Origin: an uncultured Clostridia bacterium
GTDB lineage: Bacteria > Bacillota > Clostridia > Lachnospirales > Bianqueaceae
NCBI GenBank assembly: GCA_944383515.1
Contig: CALWPV010000087.1
Location: forward strand, 17,791 to 81,790
Reading direction: 5' to 3'
Length of the DNA: 64,000 bases
Position numbers and translations under genes: made by a program
Shown here: one piece after another, positions 51,367 through 60,338 of the stretch
Numbering within the stretch: the first letter of the stretch is position 1
Layout: each line of letters opens with the position of its first letter
Notes under the pieces: generated by a model
What the model was told of the DNA's origin: nothing
Databases searched by the model: none
The model's input: only the letters and a program-made list of their open reading frames with translations

Positions 51367-52485
51367 TTAGAAGAAGCGGCGCCGGAAAGAAAGTGGGGCA
51401 AGAGAGGAAAGCTGAATGGCAGCTAAAGAAAAATCGTCTAGCGCATATTCCGTTATGCTAACGCTGCCGTAGGCAGCAAAATGACGAGGAAGCAGCTCTA
51501 CTGTTATTTGACGGTGGGGGCCGCAGTCTAAAACGGCGCCCAGCTGCGTCCACTGCGGCGCGCCGGTAACGAAAGGGCCGCTTGGCCTTAGCACGGTTTC
51601 GTAAAAGCAGAAGCCGCCAGGGGTTAAGCAGCGAAGCGTAAGCTCCAGGCCTTCTAAGTTGCCTCCTTTGAGCAGGGGAAGCATCCAGAAGCTAAAAAGA
51701 TACGTTGCCCGCGGCTGCACCGCGAGGGTATAACGCAGCCATACGGTATCTGGCGGGCTGTTTACAAGCAGCATACGGCCGGTTTCGTCGCCGGCGCTGT
51801 GGTCGGCCACGCGCCACCAGAGGCCATCGGTTACTTTTTGCGTATGGCCGGTGAGATTTTGAATGGTATATTGTCCCGGGGCCGGTATGGCCTGGGCCGG
51901 AGCAGGCAGGGCGTATTGTAAATCGCTTAGCGAAGCCGGATACGGCGCGGGATCGGCGCCGCGGCTCATGGGCGTTCCAGCAGCAAAGAAGCCAAAAGTT
52001 CCCGCGCCGGCTTCAGACAGCAGATTGGTTGTACTAAGCCGCGCGTAGCGGTTCCGTAATGGATCTAGAGGCTGGTAGGCCACGGGACCGTTAAAAAAGT
52101 GCAAATGGGAGATATCGAAGCCGTCTACTTGAAGCAGGAGCGTGCTGGGGGTTACCGCGTCTAAATCCGTTGCGCCAGGCGGAGCGTCAGGCGCGGCCTG
52201 AACGGGCGGCAGGGCGGCCAGCGGCGCAGGGCCCTCGGTTGCGAAAGAAAAATCTCCGGGACTGGTTAAAACAGTTGTGGTCACATACGATTCAACTAAA
52301 CGATAACGGCCACTTGGCACATGAAGAAACTGAAAGCTACCATCGGTATCCGTTACAATGGCGAGGCGCTTACCGGTGTCTATATTTTGCAGCACCATGG
52401 GTATGTGGGGCAGGGCGGCATCGCCGGGAGTATAGGTTGCGCTGCGGTCACGATCAAACCAAAGAGAGCCAGACAGTGTAGCCAC
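51367..52485 (-). CDS. SdrD-B/Cna-B-like domain protein
   Basis: A 372-residue protein starting with a prealbumin-like Cna-B/SdrD-B module (SGSLWFDRDRSATYTPGDAALPHIPMVLQNIDTGKRLAIVTDTDGSFQFLHVPSGRYRLVESYV). A Pro/Ala-rich linker follows, then a beta-rich C-terminal domain (QYTIQNLTGHTQKVTDGLWW... FSFWMLPLLKGGNLEGLELTLRCL). No signal peptide or LPXTG sorting signal is visible although such modules are normally extracellular. GTG 52485 follows AAAGGAG at eight bases. It heads the minus-strand group with the MutS-like and DUF4091 genes and is divergent from an RHH regulator. Confidence 0.75.
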   Translation of the reverse strand: MATLSGSLWFDRDRSATYTPGDAALPHIPMVLQNIDTGKRLAIVTDTDGSFQFLHVPSGRYRLVESYVTTTVLTSPGDFSFATEGPAPLAALPPVQAAPDAPPGATDLDAVTPSTLLLQVDGFDISHLHFFNGPVAYQPLDPLRNRYARLSTTNLLSEAGAGTFGFFAAGTPMSRGADPAPYPASLSDLQYALPAPAQAIPAPGQYTIQNLTGHTQKVTDGLWWRVADHSAGDETGRMLLVNSPPDTVWLRYTLAVQPRATYLFSFWMLPLLKGGNLEGLELTLRCLTPGGFCFYETVLRPSGPFVTGAPQWTQLGAVLDCGPHRQITVELLPRHFAAYGSVSITEYALDDFSLAAIQLSSLAPLSFRRRFF

Positions 52486-52595
52486 CGCAATCACTCCTTT
52501 ACCTTCATTCTGCTTTTAGCGTATGTCAAGGAGTCTAAAAGGGAACTATAAAAAAAGAAAAACGAAAAACTTGTAAATAAATTTATATAAAACGC

Positions 52596-52623
52596 TTGAC
52601 AAATTATATAAAGCGAGTATAAT
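52596..52623 (+). promoter_or_regulatory. Promoter for RHH regulator gene
   Basis: TTGACA (52596-52601), 16-base spacer, TATAAT (52618-52623). A TTATATAAA motif occurs on both sides of the -35 (around 52583 and 52604), a possible operator pair for the regulator. Confidence 0.75.
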
Positions 52624-52648
52624 AGTTTTAGAAAAGGAGGGTTGGAAA

Positions 52649-53290
52649 ATGCCTAAGAGTGTTTATTCATTAGTACTACTCGACGATGTCGTCGCGGAAA
52701 TTGACCGTCTGGCTTACCAAATGAATACCAGCCGGTCTAATATGATCAATCAGATTCTGGCAGAATACGTTTCGTATATGACGCCAGAGAAGCGTATGAG
52801 AGAGGTTTTCGACAGAGCTATTGACATGCTGACAAAAGGCGGATCTTTTCAGCTTATGCTACAGCCCACTGACACAACGCTGTCGCTCAGGTCGGCGTTA
52901 ACGTATAAATATAATCCATCGGTTCGGTATAGCGTAGAGCTGTACCGAAATAATGAAGAAGCCGCCGGCGAGCTCAAAGTTACGCTGCGCAGTCAAAACC
53001 ACAGCTTAATTCTTTACATGGCGCAGTTCTTTAAATTATGGGTAAAAATTGAGCAGGCCTATGTGGGGCCCGTGCAGTGCCGGTTAGAGTCGGGTAAGTT
53101 TACCCGCCTTCTTCATTTGCCAAAAGAGGCCAGTAATGAACAGGCGGGCGACTGGATTGCCGACTATATTCAATTGTTAGACGATAGCATGAAGCTGTTT
53201 TTCGCGCAGCTAGATCAGCCGCAAACAGCGGCGCGGCAAATCGAGGCGAAGTATCGTTCGTATTTGCAGGGCGGGGGCACCCGTTTATAA
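52649..53290 (+). CDS. Ribbon-helix-helix regulator with C-terminal domain
   Basis: The 213 residues begin with a CopG/Arc-type ribbon-helix-helix (SVYSLVLLDDVVAEIDRLAYQMNTSRSNMINQILAEY). A ~150-residue C-terminal domain of unknown type follows (LTKGGSFQLMLQPTDTTLSLRSALTYKYNPSVRYSVELYRN). It is probably a transcription factor that binds the divergent region and senses a ligand or protein partner. The start follows AAAAGGAGGGTTGGAAA. A promoter for clpB overlaps its 3' end. Confidence 0.8.
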   Translation: MPKSVYSLVLLDDVVAEIDRLAYQMNTSRSNMINQILAEYVSYMTPEKRMREVFDRAIDMLTKGGSFQLMLQPTDTTLSLRSALTYKYNPSVRYSVELYRNNEEAAGELKVTLRSQNHSLILYMAQFFKLWVKIEQAYVGPVQCRLESGKFTRLLHLPKEASNEQAGDWIADYIQLLDDSMKLFFAQLDQPQTAARQIEAKYRSYLQGGGTRL

Positions 53291-53291
53291 T
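53264..53291 (+). promoter_or_regulatory. clpB promoter
   Basis: TTGCAG (53264-53269), 16-base spacer, TATAAT (53286-53291). The -10 overlaps the RHH stop codon. No CIRCE or CtsR operator is seen. Confidence 0.55.
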
Positions 53292-53314
53292 GCATAAAAA
53301 AGGGGGTATATTGT

Positions 53315-55906
53315 ATGAATGTACAAAAATTAACACAGAAGAGTATAGAAGCCATTCAAGAAGCGCAAAAACTGGCTTCTAACTACCATAATCCGCAAGT
53401 AGAACAAGAACATCTGTTTTTAACTTTAGTAGAACAGGAAGGCGGGCTCATCAGCTCACTGCTGCAGAAAATGGGCGTCGATATACAGTCGATCGGGCAG
53501 GCGCTGGAAGCGAATATTCGCCGCATGCCGCAGATCACGGGGTCGCAGCCGCAGGGACAAATATATATATCCGGGGAGCTGGATGCCGCGCTGAATGAAG
53601 CGGAGAGTCAGGCGGCTAAAATGAAAGACGAATTTACTTCGGTTGAACACCTGATGCTCGGCATTTTGAAAAAGCCTTCCGGCGCCGTGCGCGATATTCT
53701 GAGCGCGTATCATGTAGAAGAAAAGCTGTTTCGCGAGGTGCTCAAACAGACGAGAGGCAACGCGCGGGTCACCAGCGATAATCCGGAAAGCACGTATGAC
53801 GTGCTCAGTAAATATGGGCAGGATCTGGTTGAACTGGCAAGGCAACAAAAGCTAGATCCGGTTATCGGGCGCGACAGTGAAATTCGAAGCGTGATTCGGA
53901 TCCTTTCCAGAAAAACAAAAAATAATCCGTGTTTAATCGGTGAGCCTGGCGTTGGTAAAACGGCCATTGCCGAAGGGCTAGCGCTGAGAATTGTACGGGG
54001 CGACGTGCCCGACAGCTTAAAAGACCGCCAAATTTTTTCGCTCGATATGGGCGCATTAATTGCGGGAGCCAAATTCCGCGGTGAATTCGAGGAACGGCTC
54101 AAAGCGGTTTTAAACGAGATTAAAAACAGCAACGGCAAGATTATTCTGTTTATCGACGAGCTTCACACCATTGTGGGCGCCGGAAAAACCGACGGCGCTA
54201 TGGACGCGGGTAACCTGCTGAAACCCATGCTGGCCCGGGGCGAGCTGCACTGCATTGGCGCCACTACGCTTAATGAGTACCGTCAGTATATTGAAAAAGA
54301 CGCGGCGCTGGAACGCCGGTTCCAGCCGGTTATGATTCCAGAGCCTTCGGTAGAGGATACGATTTCCATTCTGCGCGGTCTGAAAGAACGCTACGAGGTA
54401 TATCACGGCGTTAAAATTCAGGATCAGGCGCTCATTGCCGCCGCGGTGCTTTCAAACCGGTATATTTCCGATCGTTTCCTGCCGGATAAAGCTATTGACC
54501 TGGTCGATGAAGCGTGCGCCATGATTCGAACGGAAATCGATTCTATGCCTACTGAGCTAGACGATATCTCCCGAAAAATCATGCAGCATGAGATTGAAGA
54601 AGCGGCGCTGAAAAAAGAAACGGATAAGCTTTCGCAAGAGCATCTGGCCGAGATTCAAAAAGAACTGGCCGATATGCGCGATAAATTTGCCGCCATGAAG
54701 GCCCGCTGGGACAATGAAAAGCAGGCCATTACCAAAGTGCAGCGGCTGCGTGAGGAAATAGAACAGGTTAATGCGCAGATTGAAAAGGCAGAAAATGAGT
54801 ACAACCTCGATAAACTGGCTGAGCTTAAATATGGACGGCTGCCCGAGCTGCAAAAAGAGCTGGAAAAAGAAGAGGCCATTGCTGACGAAGGGCGGGGCGC
54901 ATCGCTGCTGCGGGATAAAGTGACCGAAGAAGAGATTGCTCGTATTATTTCCCGGTGGACCGGCATTCCCGTAGCCAAACTCATGGAAGGCGAGCGCGAA
55001 AAACTACTGCATTTGGACGATACCTTGCATCAGCGCGTTATAGGGCAGGACGAAGCCGTGCAGCGCGTATGCGACGCCATTCTTCGCTCGCGCGCGGGCA
55101 TTCAGGATCCGGACCGGCCGATTGGTTCCTTCCTGTTTATGGGACCCACTGGCGTGGGTAAAACAGAGCTGGCCAAAGCCTTAGCCGAGGCCCTGTTTGA
55201 CGACGAAAAAAGCATGGTGCGTATTGACATGAGCGAATATATGGAAAAGTATTCCGTTTCGCGTTTAATCGGCGCGCCTCCCGGATACGTTGGCTATGAC
55301 GAGGGCGGACAGTTAACGGAAGCCGTACGCCGTAAACCCTACGCTGTCATTCTGTTTGACGAAGTAGAAAAAGCGCATCCAGACGTCTTTAATGTTCTTC
55401 TGCAGGTTTTGGACGACGGACGCATTACCGATTCGCAAGGGCGCACCGTTGATTTTAAAAACACCATTATTATTATGACCTCCAATCTGGGTTCGTCACT
55501 GATTCTAGAAGGCATGGATGCCCAGAGCGGGGAAATTACGCAGGAAGCGAAAGAACAGGTGCAGGCGCTGCTCAAACAGTCGTTTAGACCCGAGTTTCTT
55601 AATCGTTTAGACGAAATCGTATTCTATAAACCGCTTACGAAGGAGAATATTAGCTCCATTGTAGACTTAATGCTGCACGATTTGGAAAAGCGGCTTAGTG
55701 ATCGTCAGCTGTCGCTGCGCCTTACGCCGGCGGCCAAAAGCTATTTAATTGACGGCGGCTACGATCCGGTATATGGCGCAAGACCGCTGCGGCGTTTTAT
55801 TCAGCAAAAGCTAGAAACGCTACTGGCCCGCAAGATCATTGCTGAAGATTTGGAGCCCGGAACAGAGCTGGTGGTCGATTACGACGGAAGAAACCTGATC
55901 TGCTGA
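53315..55906 (+). CDS. clpB: ATP-dependent chaperone ClpB
   Basis: A 863-residue Hsp100 disaggregase, working with DnaK. An N-terminal Clp repeat domain (residues 1-145) precedes AAA1, with Walker [10 protein letters not shown] and Walker [10 protein letters not shown]. The coiled-coil middle domain covers about residues 410-530. AAA2 has Walker [10 protein letters not shown] and Walker [12 protein letters not shown]. The D2-small domain ends at [10 protein letters not shown]. The middle domain and lack of a ClpP loop separate it from ClpA/ClpC. ATG 53315 follows AAAAAGGGGGTATATTGT. A strong terminator follows. Confidence 0.97.
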   Translation: MNVQKLTQKSIEAIQEAQKLASNYHNPQVEQEHLFLTLVEQEGGLISSLLQKMGVDIQSIGQALEANIRRMPQITGSQPQGQIYISGELDAALNEAESQAAKMKDEFTSVEHLMLGILKKPSGAVRDILSAYHVEEKLFREVLKQTRGNARVTSDNPESTYDVLSKYGQDLVELARQQKLDPVIGRDSEIRSVIRILSRKTKNNPCLIGEPGVGKTAIAEGLALRIVRGDVPDSLKDRQIFSLDMGALIAGAKFRGEFEERLKAVLNEIKNSNGKIILFIDELHTIVGAGKTDGAMDAGNLLKPMLARGELHCIGATTLNEYRQYIEKDAALERRFQPVMIPEPSVEDTISILRGLKERYEVYHGVKIQDQALIAAAVLSNRYISDRFLPDKAIDLVDEACAMIRTEIDSMPTELDDISRKIMQHEIEEAALKKETDKLSQEHLAEIQKELADMRDKFAAMKARWDNEKQAITKVQRLREEIEQVNAQIEKAENEYNLDKLAELKYGRLPELQKELEKEEAIADEGRGASLLRDKVTEEEIARIISRWTGIPVAKLMEGEREKLLHLDDTLHQRVIGQDEAVQRVCDAILRSRAGIQDPDRPIGSFLFMGPTGVGKTELAKALAEALFDDEKSMVRIDMSEYMEKYSVSRLIGAPPGYVGYDEGGQLTEAVRRKPYAVILFDEVEKAHPDVFNVLLQVLDDGRITDSQGRTVDFKNTIIIMTSNLGSSLILEGMDAQSGEITQEAKEQVQALLKQSFRPEFLNRLDEIVFYKPLTKENISSIVDLMLHDLEKRLSDRQLSLRLTPAAKSYLIDGGYDPVYGARPLRRFIQQKLETLLARKIIAEDLEPGTELVVDYDGRNLIC

Positions 55907-55914
55907 AAATAATA

Positions 55915-55967
55915 AAAAAATCCCACCGGAACGGGAAGGTTCACTTCCGATTCCGGTGGGATTTTTT
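55915..55967. terminator. Terminator after clpB, bidirectional
   Basis: A 17-bp exact inverted repeat (55915-55931 and 55951-55967, core TCCCACCGGAA) with an A-run on one side and T-run on the other; it also ends the DUF1858 gene on the minus strand. Confidence 0.93.
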
Positions 55968-55977
55968 GGGCCATACC

Positions 55978-56184
55978 TTAGGCTTCTTTTTGCTCTAAAT
56001 AGGCATGGATATCGCGCAGCACTTCATCGGCGTCCAGACCGTGAACCTGGCAGGCCAGCTCCAGAGACTCGCCAATGGAGGAAGGGCAACCAATGCAGTG
56101 CATGCCGGCATCGGCCAAAATCTGCGCAATGCCCATATCGTACCGCAGCATTTCACCCATGGTTGTTTGTTTGGTAATGACCAT
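55978..56184 (-). CDS. DUF1858 protein, small redox-like
   Basis: A 68-residue protein matching DUF1858 (KQTTMGEMLRYDMGIAQILADAGMHCIGCPSSIGESLELACQVHGLDADEVLRDIHAYL). The CIGC pair could form a disulfide or bind metal, as in the hybrid-cluster-associated members of this family. It is probably cytosolic; no partner gene adjoins. The start follows AAGGAGAATGGATC, and a TATAAT (56266-56261) with TTGTAT (56288-56283) provides a promoter. Confidence 0.9.
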   Translation of the reverse strand: MVITKQTTMGEMLRYDMGIAQILADAGMHCIGCPSSIGESLELACQVHGLDADEVLRDIHAYLEQKEA

Positions 56185-56260
56185 GATCCATTCTCCTTAT
56201 CAATATAATATGGTATCGCTTGTGAAACCATAGAGCGCACAGAAATGCACCCTACTCAGT

Positions 56261-56288
56261 ATTATATCAAAAATGCGAAAAAATACAA
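56261..56288 (-). promoter_or_regulatory. Promoter for DUF1858 gene
   Basis: Minus strand: TTGTAT (56288-56283), 16-base spacer, TATAAT (56266-56261). Confidence 0.6.
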
Positions 56289-56351
56289 GAAATTACGGAA
56301 GTAAAGCAGAACTTTTCTGTTTTGGTGGTCTTTAAGGCAAACCGTAAAGGG

Positions 56352-56380
56352 TTGACAGGAGAAAAACGCAGTGATACACT
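56352..56380 (+). promoter_or_regulatory. Promoter for VOC gene
   Basis: TTGACA (56352-56357), 17-base spacer, TACACT (56375-56380), with a leader of about 85 bases. Confidence 0.7.
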
Positions 56381-56469
56381 AAAAAAAGAAAGCCGTATGG
56401 TTTAGGCAAGTATGATTTGTGTTATTTATTGCTTCTTGAGGGCATGCGTTGAAAGGGAGGAGTAAACCA

Positions 56470-56853
56470 ATGATTAAAAGAACAGGATTCCATCACGTTG
56501 CGCTGCGCGCGCAGCATTTAGAGCAGTCGATTGAGTTTTACACGAAATTGGGGTGCAGCGTTATACGTAGCTGGGGAGAAGGCGACAGCCGGGGCGTTAT
56601 GCTCGATATGGGCGGCGGCAATATTTTAGAAATGTTTGCCGGCGGCACGGCGCAGGCCGAAGAACACCCGCGGTTTGAGCATATTGCGCTGAAAAGCGAT
56701 GATGTGGATGCCGACTATCAGGCGGCGTTAGAAGCTGGCGCGACCTCTCAGGTGGAGCCGAAGGACGGTTCGCTAGGCGGCGTACTTCCTATTCGTATTG
56801 CCTTTGTGGTAGGTCCCAATCAGGAAGTCATTGAATTTTTCCAGGAAAAATAA
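56470..56853 (+). CDS. VOC-family (glyoxalase-like) protein
   Basis: A 127-residue protein of the vicinal oxygen chelate fold. Two beta-alpha-beta-beta-beta units are seen: TGFHHVALRAQHLEQSIEFYTKLGCSVI...LEMFAGG and FEHIALKSDDVDADYQAALEAGA...FVVGPNQEVIEFFQ. Metal ligands are expected at His near residue 7 and Glu at 53, and His and Glu in the second half. Lactoylglutathione lyase, epimerase and resistance functions all occur in the family, so none is chosen. ATG 56470 follows GGGAGGAGTAAACCA. It converges directly on the YbaK gene with no gap. Confidence 0.85.
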   Translation: MIKRTGFHHVALRAQHLEQSIEFYTKLGCSVIRSWGEGDSRGVMLDMGGGNILEMFAGGTAQAEEHPRFEHIALKSDDVDADYQAALEAGATSQVEPKDGSLGGVLPIRIAFVVGPNQEVIEFFQEK

Positions 56854-57327
56854 TTAACGGGTTAAATCGGCCAGCGCGCCACCGGTCAGGCGCAGCAAAT
56901 CGTTTGGGGCCACCTCAATCTGATGCCCAATTTTACCAGCGCTTACCAAAATGGTTTCTTGCGCAGCCGCCGCTGCGTCCAGAAATGTGGGAAGCGCTTT
57001 TTTCATGCCCAGCGGAGAACAGCCCCCGTGTACGTAACCGGTTAGCGGAAGTAGTTTAGCCTGAGGCAGCATGGCAATCGATTTTACCCCCGCCGCGCGT
57101 GCGGCCTTTTTAAGATCCAGTTCGGCCGAAACGGGAATGATAAATACATAAAACCCTTGCGCCGCCTGCGTAACCAGCGTTTTGAAAATCTTAGCGGCAT
57201 CCATGTCCAAAAGGCGCGCCACTTCCTCGCCCGAAACCGCCCCTTTCGCATGAGGATATTGGTGCGCTGTGTAGTGCACCTGATTGCGCTCCAAAATACG
57301 CATTACATTCGTTTTATTTTCTGCCAT
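56854..57327 (-). CDS. ybaK: Cys-tRNA(Pro)/Cys deacylase YbaK-type
   Basis: A 157-residue trans-editing enzyme that hydrolyses mischarged Cys-tRNA-Pro. The YbaK fold shows NVMRILERNQVHYTAHQYPH, AAKIFKTLVTQ with the key Lys, FIIPVSAELDLKKAARAAG, and GYVHGGCSPLGMKK plus TILVSAGKIGHQIEVAPNDLLRLT. It is co-directional with and overlaps the ASKHA gene by fourteen bases. Length and motifs are normal. Confidence 0.93.
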   Translation of the reverse strand: MAENKTNVMRILERNQVHYTAHQYPHAKGAVSGEEVARLLDMDAAKIFKTLVTQAAQGFYVFIIPVSAELDLKKAARAAGVKSIAMLPQAKLLPLTGYVHGGCSPLGMKKALPTFLDAAAAAQETILVSAGKIGHQIEVAPNDLLRLTGGALADLTR

Positions 57328-58705
57328 GATAATCCTCCCATGTCATATGCTGTATAAAAGCATCGGCAAACCGGGGATCATTGCCGAGCTCCACTACCGT
57401 AAATACACTGCGCATAGCGCAAAAATCATCCAGCCATTCTGGATGCAGAAGCAAAAGAGAAGCGCCATAGGCAGCGCCATTGCCCAAGGAAACCACCCGG
57501 CGGGCGGGCGGAATGAGGCCAATGCGCTGCGCGCTTTTTACATTTAGCTCTGAGCCGAATCCGCCGGAAAGATAAAGGGTGTCCAGCTGCGTAACTCCGG
57601 CGGCGTGAAGCAGGCTTTCACAGCCGGCGGCAATCGCCGCTTTGGCTAGCTGAATCTGGCGGATATCGTCTTGCGTAAGAGCAGGTAAATCGGAGTTGGG
57701 CCAGGAAGTAAGAAGCCCTTGAGCGTCCAGCGCGCCGCAGTCTAACAGACGCGCGGTCATGTCTAAAATACCGGAGCCACAATAGCCCTTAGCCGGCGCG
57801 AGAGCAATGGTTTCGTAAGAAAAATCGGCATGAACATGGCAAATGGCGCCGGGAACCGAAGGCATGCCGCGGGAAATTTGACTGCCTTCAAACGCAGGCC
57901 CTGCCGCCGCTGAGCAGCCCCAGAGGCGGCCGCCTGCGGCCACAATGATTTCTCCGTTAGTGCCCGCGTCGAGCAAAAGCGCCGGTTTTTCAGCGGTTAC
58001 TTGGCCTCCGGAAAAAAGGCCGGCCGCCCAGATGGCCGTCGCGATATCCGCGCCGATATAGGCAGAAAAACAAGGGGGAAAATAGACCGCGTCATGCCGC
58101 AGGCCGAAGGCATGGTCTAAAGAAAACGGAGGCATCGCCAACGGCGCAGGATCATAGCCACAGAGCAGATAGAGCATAACCGTGTTGCCGGTAATGACAA
58201 GCCGCTCATAATGCGGCGGCAGCAAACGCAGCACAGCCTGTCGCAGGCAGGCGCTGAGCTGGGGCAGCTGGCCGGCGCCTGCCTTTTCAATGCGGCTGAT
58301 TACGTCGGCTCCGAAAATGCGCTGGGGGTTGGGAATGGCTTTTTGAGCAACAAGCGTACCAGTCTCCAGATTGTACCAATAGGCAGCTAAAGTCGTAGTA
58401 CCGACATCGATAGCGGCGCCAAGAGGATCTTGCGGGGTATATGTGCCTGTGGGCATAGGAGTAAGAAAGCGCGTACAGATCTGCATAGCGTCATCGGTGG
58501 CAGAGGCTTCTGTAATTTCGTACGGGCCCTCAATCTCGCACTGACAGGCGAGACGGTAGCCAGCCTGAATTTCTTCCTGCGAAAGCAGGCTTTGCTCGGC
58601 AGCGGTAAGAGGGGAAAGGCGGCCGCTCACACGGACTTTACAGCGTCCGCATCTACCGTGGCCGCCGCAGTCGAGTGGAAGAGCCAGAGTATCTGATAGT
58701 TTCAT
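57314..58705 (-). CDS. 2Fe-2S ferredoxin-ASKHA protein (corrinoid activator type)
   Basis: A 463-residue protein. The N-terminal 2Fe-2S ferredoxin domain has CGGHGRCGRCKV (about residues 13-23) and a distant ligand Cys near residue 54 (YRLACQCEI). A C-terminal ASKHA ATPase domain follows: GAAIDVGTTTLAAYWYNLETG, LVITGNTVMLYLLCG, ALLLDAGTNGEIIVA and LYLSGGFGSELNVKSAQRIGLIP. The layout resembles reductive activators of corrinoid proteins (RACo-like). No corrinoid protein or methyltransferase is encoded nearby, so its client is unknown. It overlaps YbaK and probably shares a transcript. Confidence 0.88.
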   Translation of the reverse strand: MKLSDTLALPLDCGGHGRCGRCKVRVSGRLSPLTAAEQSLLSQEEIQAGYRLACQCEIEGPYEITEASATDDAMQICTRFLTPMPTGTYTPQDPLGAAIDVGTTTLAAYWYNLETGTLVAQKAIPNPQRIFGADVISRIEKAGAGQLPQLSACLRQAVLRLLPPHYERLVITGNTVMLYLLCGYDPAPLAMPPFSLDHAFGLRHDAVYFPPCFSAYIGADIATAIWAAGLFSGGQVTAEKPALLLDAGTNGEIIVAAGGRLWGCSAAAGPAFEGSQISRGMPSVPGAICHVHADFSYETIALAPAKGYCGSGILDMTARLLDCGALDAQGLLTSWPNSDLPALTQDDIRQIQLAKAAIAAGCESLLHAAGVTQLDTLYLSGGFGSELNVKSAQRIGLIPPARRVVSLGNGAAYGASLLLLHPEWLDDFCAMRSVFTVVELGNDPRFADAFIQHMTWEDYHGRK

Positions 58706-58834
58706 AAAAACTCCTTTTAAGTAGATGATAAAAAAAATAGCTAAATGAGTAGCATATTGAAAGTATTCATGCTATAATTTCTATATATGACCTAATTGGG
58801 TCGGGGAATAGTACAGAAGAAAGGAAGGGACTTA

Positions 58835-60235
58835 ATGACTTTAAAACAATTTTTTGCGCCGTCAGATATGACGACGGGAAGACCATGGGAAAAAATTTTG
58901 GTATTCACGGTACCTATGCTCTTAGGTAACATTGCCCAGCAGCTTTATAATACGGTTGACAGCATTGTTGTTGGCCGCTATGTGGGCGACAATGCGTTGG
59001 CTGCGGTAGGGAGTGCTAGTCCAATTTATAATTTACTCTTGGTTTTATTTATGGGCGTTTCGGTGGGGGCCAGCGTTATGGTTTCACAGTATTTTGGAGC
59101 CAGAAAAAGAGAGGAACTATCGAAGACGATAGGTAATAGCATTACTTTAACAGCAATCGTTTCGCTTATCATTATGGTTATGGGATTGCTGCTGGTTAAG
59201 GCTTTGCTGCGTTTGTTGTCTACGCCGGCGAGTATTATTGACTGGTGTGCGGATTATTTACTTATTTTGTCTCTGGGTATTGCCGGCACTGCCTATTATA
59301 ACATACTCTGTGGTATTTTACGAGGGCTGGGAGATTCAATTTCGGCGCTTATTTATTTGTTAATCGCCGCCGCTGTGAATACGGTTTTGGATATTTGGTT
59401 TGTGGCCGGCCTACATATGGGCGTTGCCGGTGCGGCACTGGCAACCATTATTGCACAGGCTTTGTCGGCTGTTCTCTGTATTTTAAAACTAAGAAAAATG
59501 CAGAATTTGTTCGATTTGAGAACGCATTATTTAAAAATTGACAAGTTTCATACCAGAACCATTATCAAGTTAGGGCTTCCTTCTGGTATTACGCAGGCAA
59601 TCTTTTCTATGGCCATGATTGTGGTGCAATCGCTGACAAATAGTTTTGGCGAAATGGTCATTGCGGCCAATGTAATTATTATGCGTGTCGACGGATTTGC
59701 CATGATGCCGAACTTCTCGTTTGGTACAGCCATGACGACATATGCGGGACAAAATGTCGGCGCGAACCAGTATGAGCGTGTTTCGCAGGGAGCCAAGCAG
59801 GGTACGCTGATTGCGGTGCTGACCTCGACAATAATTACGGGAATTATCTTGATTTTTGGCCGTTTTCTTATGGGTATTTTCACACAGACCAGCGAACTGG
59901 TTACGCTTAGTAATAACATGATGAGAATTATTGCGGTTGGCTATATTGCCATGGCGGTTACGCAGTGTCTGTCGGGTGTTATGCGTGGCGCCGGCGATAC
60001 CATGACTCCTATGTGGATCTCTTTAATTACTACTGTTGTGATTCGTGTTCCGATCGCGTATGGTCTGGTATGGATTACCCGTTCGCCAGAGCTGCCGCAG
60101 GGCGCATATCAAAGCCTGTGGATTTCTATGCTGATTTCGTGGTTAATGGGCGCGTTGATCACGTTCATTAGCTACCGGAGAGGTAAATGGAAAACGAAAG
60201 GTTTGGGAACTAGTAAACCGATAACGTTGGAGTAA
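58835..60235 (+). CDS. MATE-family efflux transporter (second)
   Basis: A 466-residue MATE exporter paralogous to the one at 41760. The N-terminus MTTGRPWEKILVFTVPMLLGNIAQQLYNTVDSIVVGRYVGDNALAAVG and the mid-protein LGLPSGITQAIFSMAMIVVQSLTNSFG are typical. About twelve helices are seen. ATG 58835 is preceded by AGGAAGGGACTTA; a TGCTATAAT (58770-58778) upstream is an extended -10. It ends in a terminator and is monocistronic. Substrate unknown. Confidence 0.92.
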   Translation: MTLKQFFAPSDMTTGRPWEKILVFTVPMLLGNIAQQLYNTVDSIVVGRYVGDNALAAVGSASPIYNLLLVLFMGVSVGASVMVSQYFGARKREELSKTIGNSITLTAIVSLIIMVMGLLLVKALLRLLSTPASIIDWCADYLLILSLGIAGTAYYNILCGILRGLGDSISALIYLLIAAAVNTVLDIWFVAGLHMGVAGAALATIIAQALSAVLCILKLRKMQNLFDLRTHYLKIDKFHTRTIIKLGLPSGITQAIFSMAMIVVQSLTNSFGEMVIAANVIIMRVDGFAMMPNFSFGTAMTTYAGQNVGANQYERVSQGAKQGTLIAVLTSTIITGIILIFGRFLMGIFTQTSELVTLSNNMMRIIAVGYIAMAVTQCLSGVMRGAGDTMTPMWISLITTVVIRVPIAYGLVWITRSPELPQGAYQSLWISMLISWLMGALITFISYRRGKWKTKGLGTSKPITLE

Positions 60236-60267
60236 GCGAAGAAAAGTAGCGAAGAAATATAAAAAGG

Positions 60268-60307
60268 CCGCTGCTTCATAGAAAGCAATCTATGGAGCAG
60301 CGGTTTT
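60268..60307 (+). terminator. Terminator after second MATE gene
   Basis: CCGCTGCTTCATAG (60268-60281) pairs with CTATGGAGCAGCGG (60290-60303) with one G-T pair, followed by TTTT. Confidence 0.8.
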
Positions 60308-60338
60308 GTGTGTGGGTTCAATGCAGGTAGCCGTGGCA

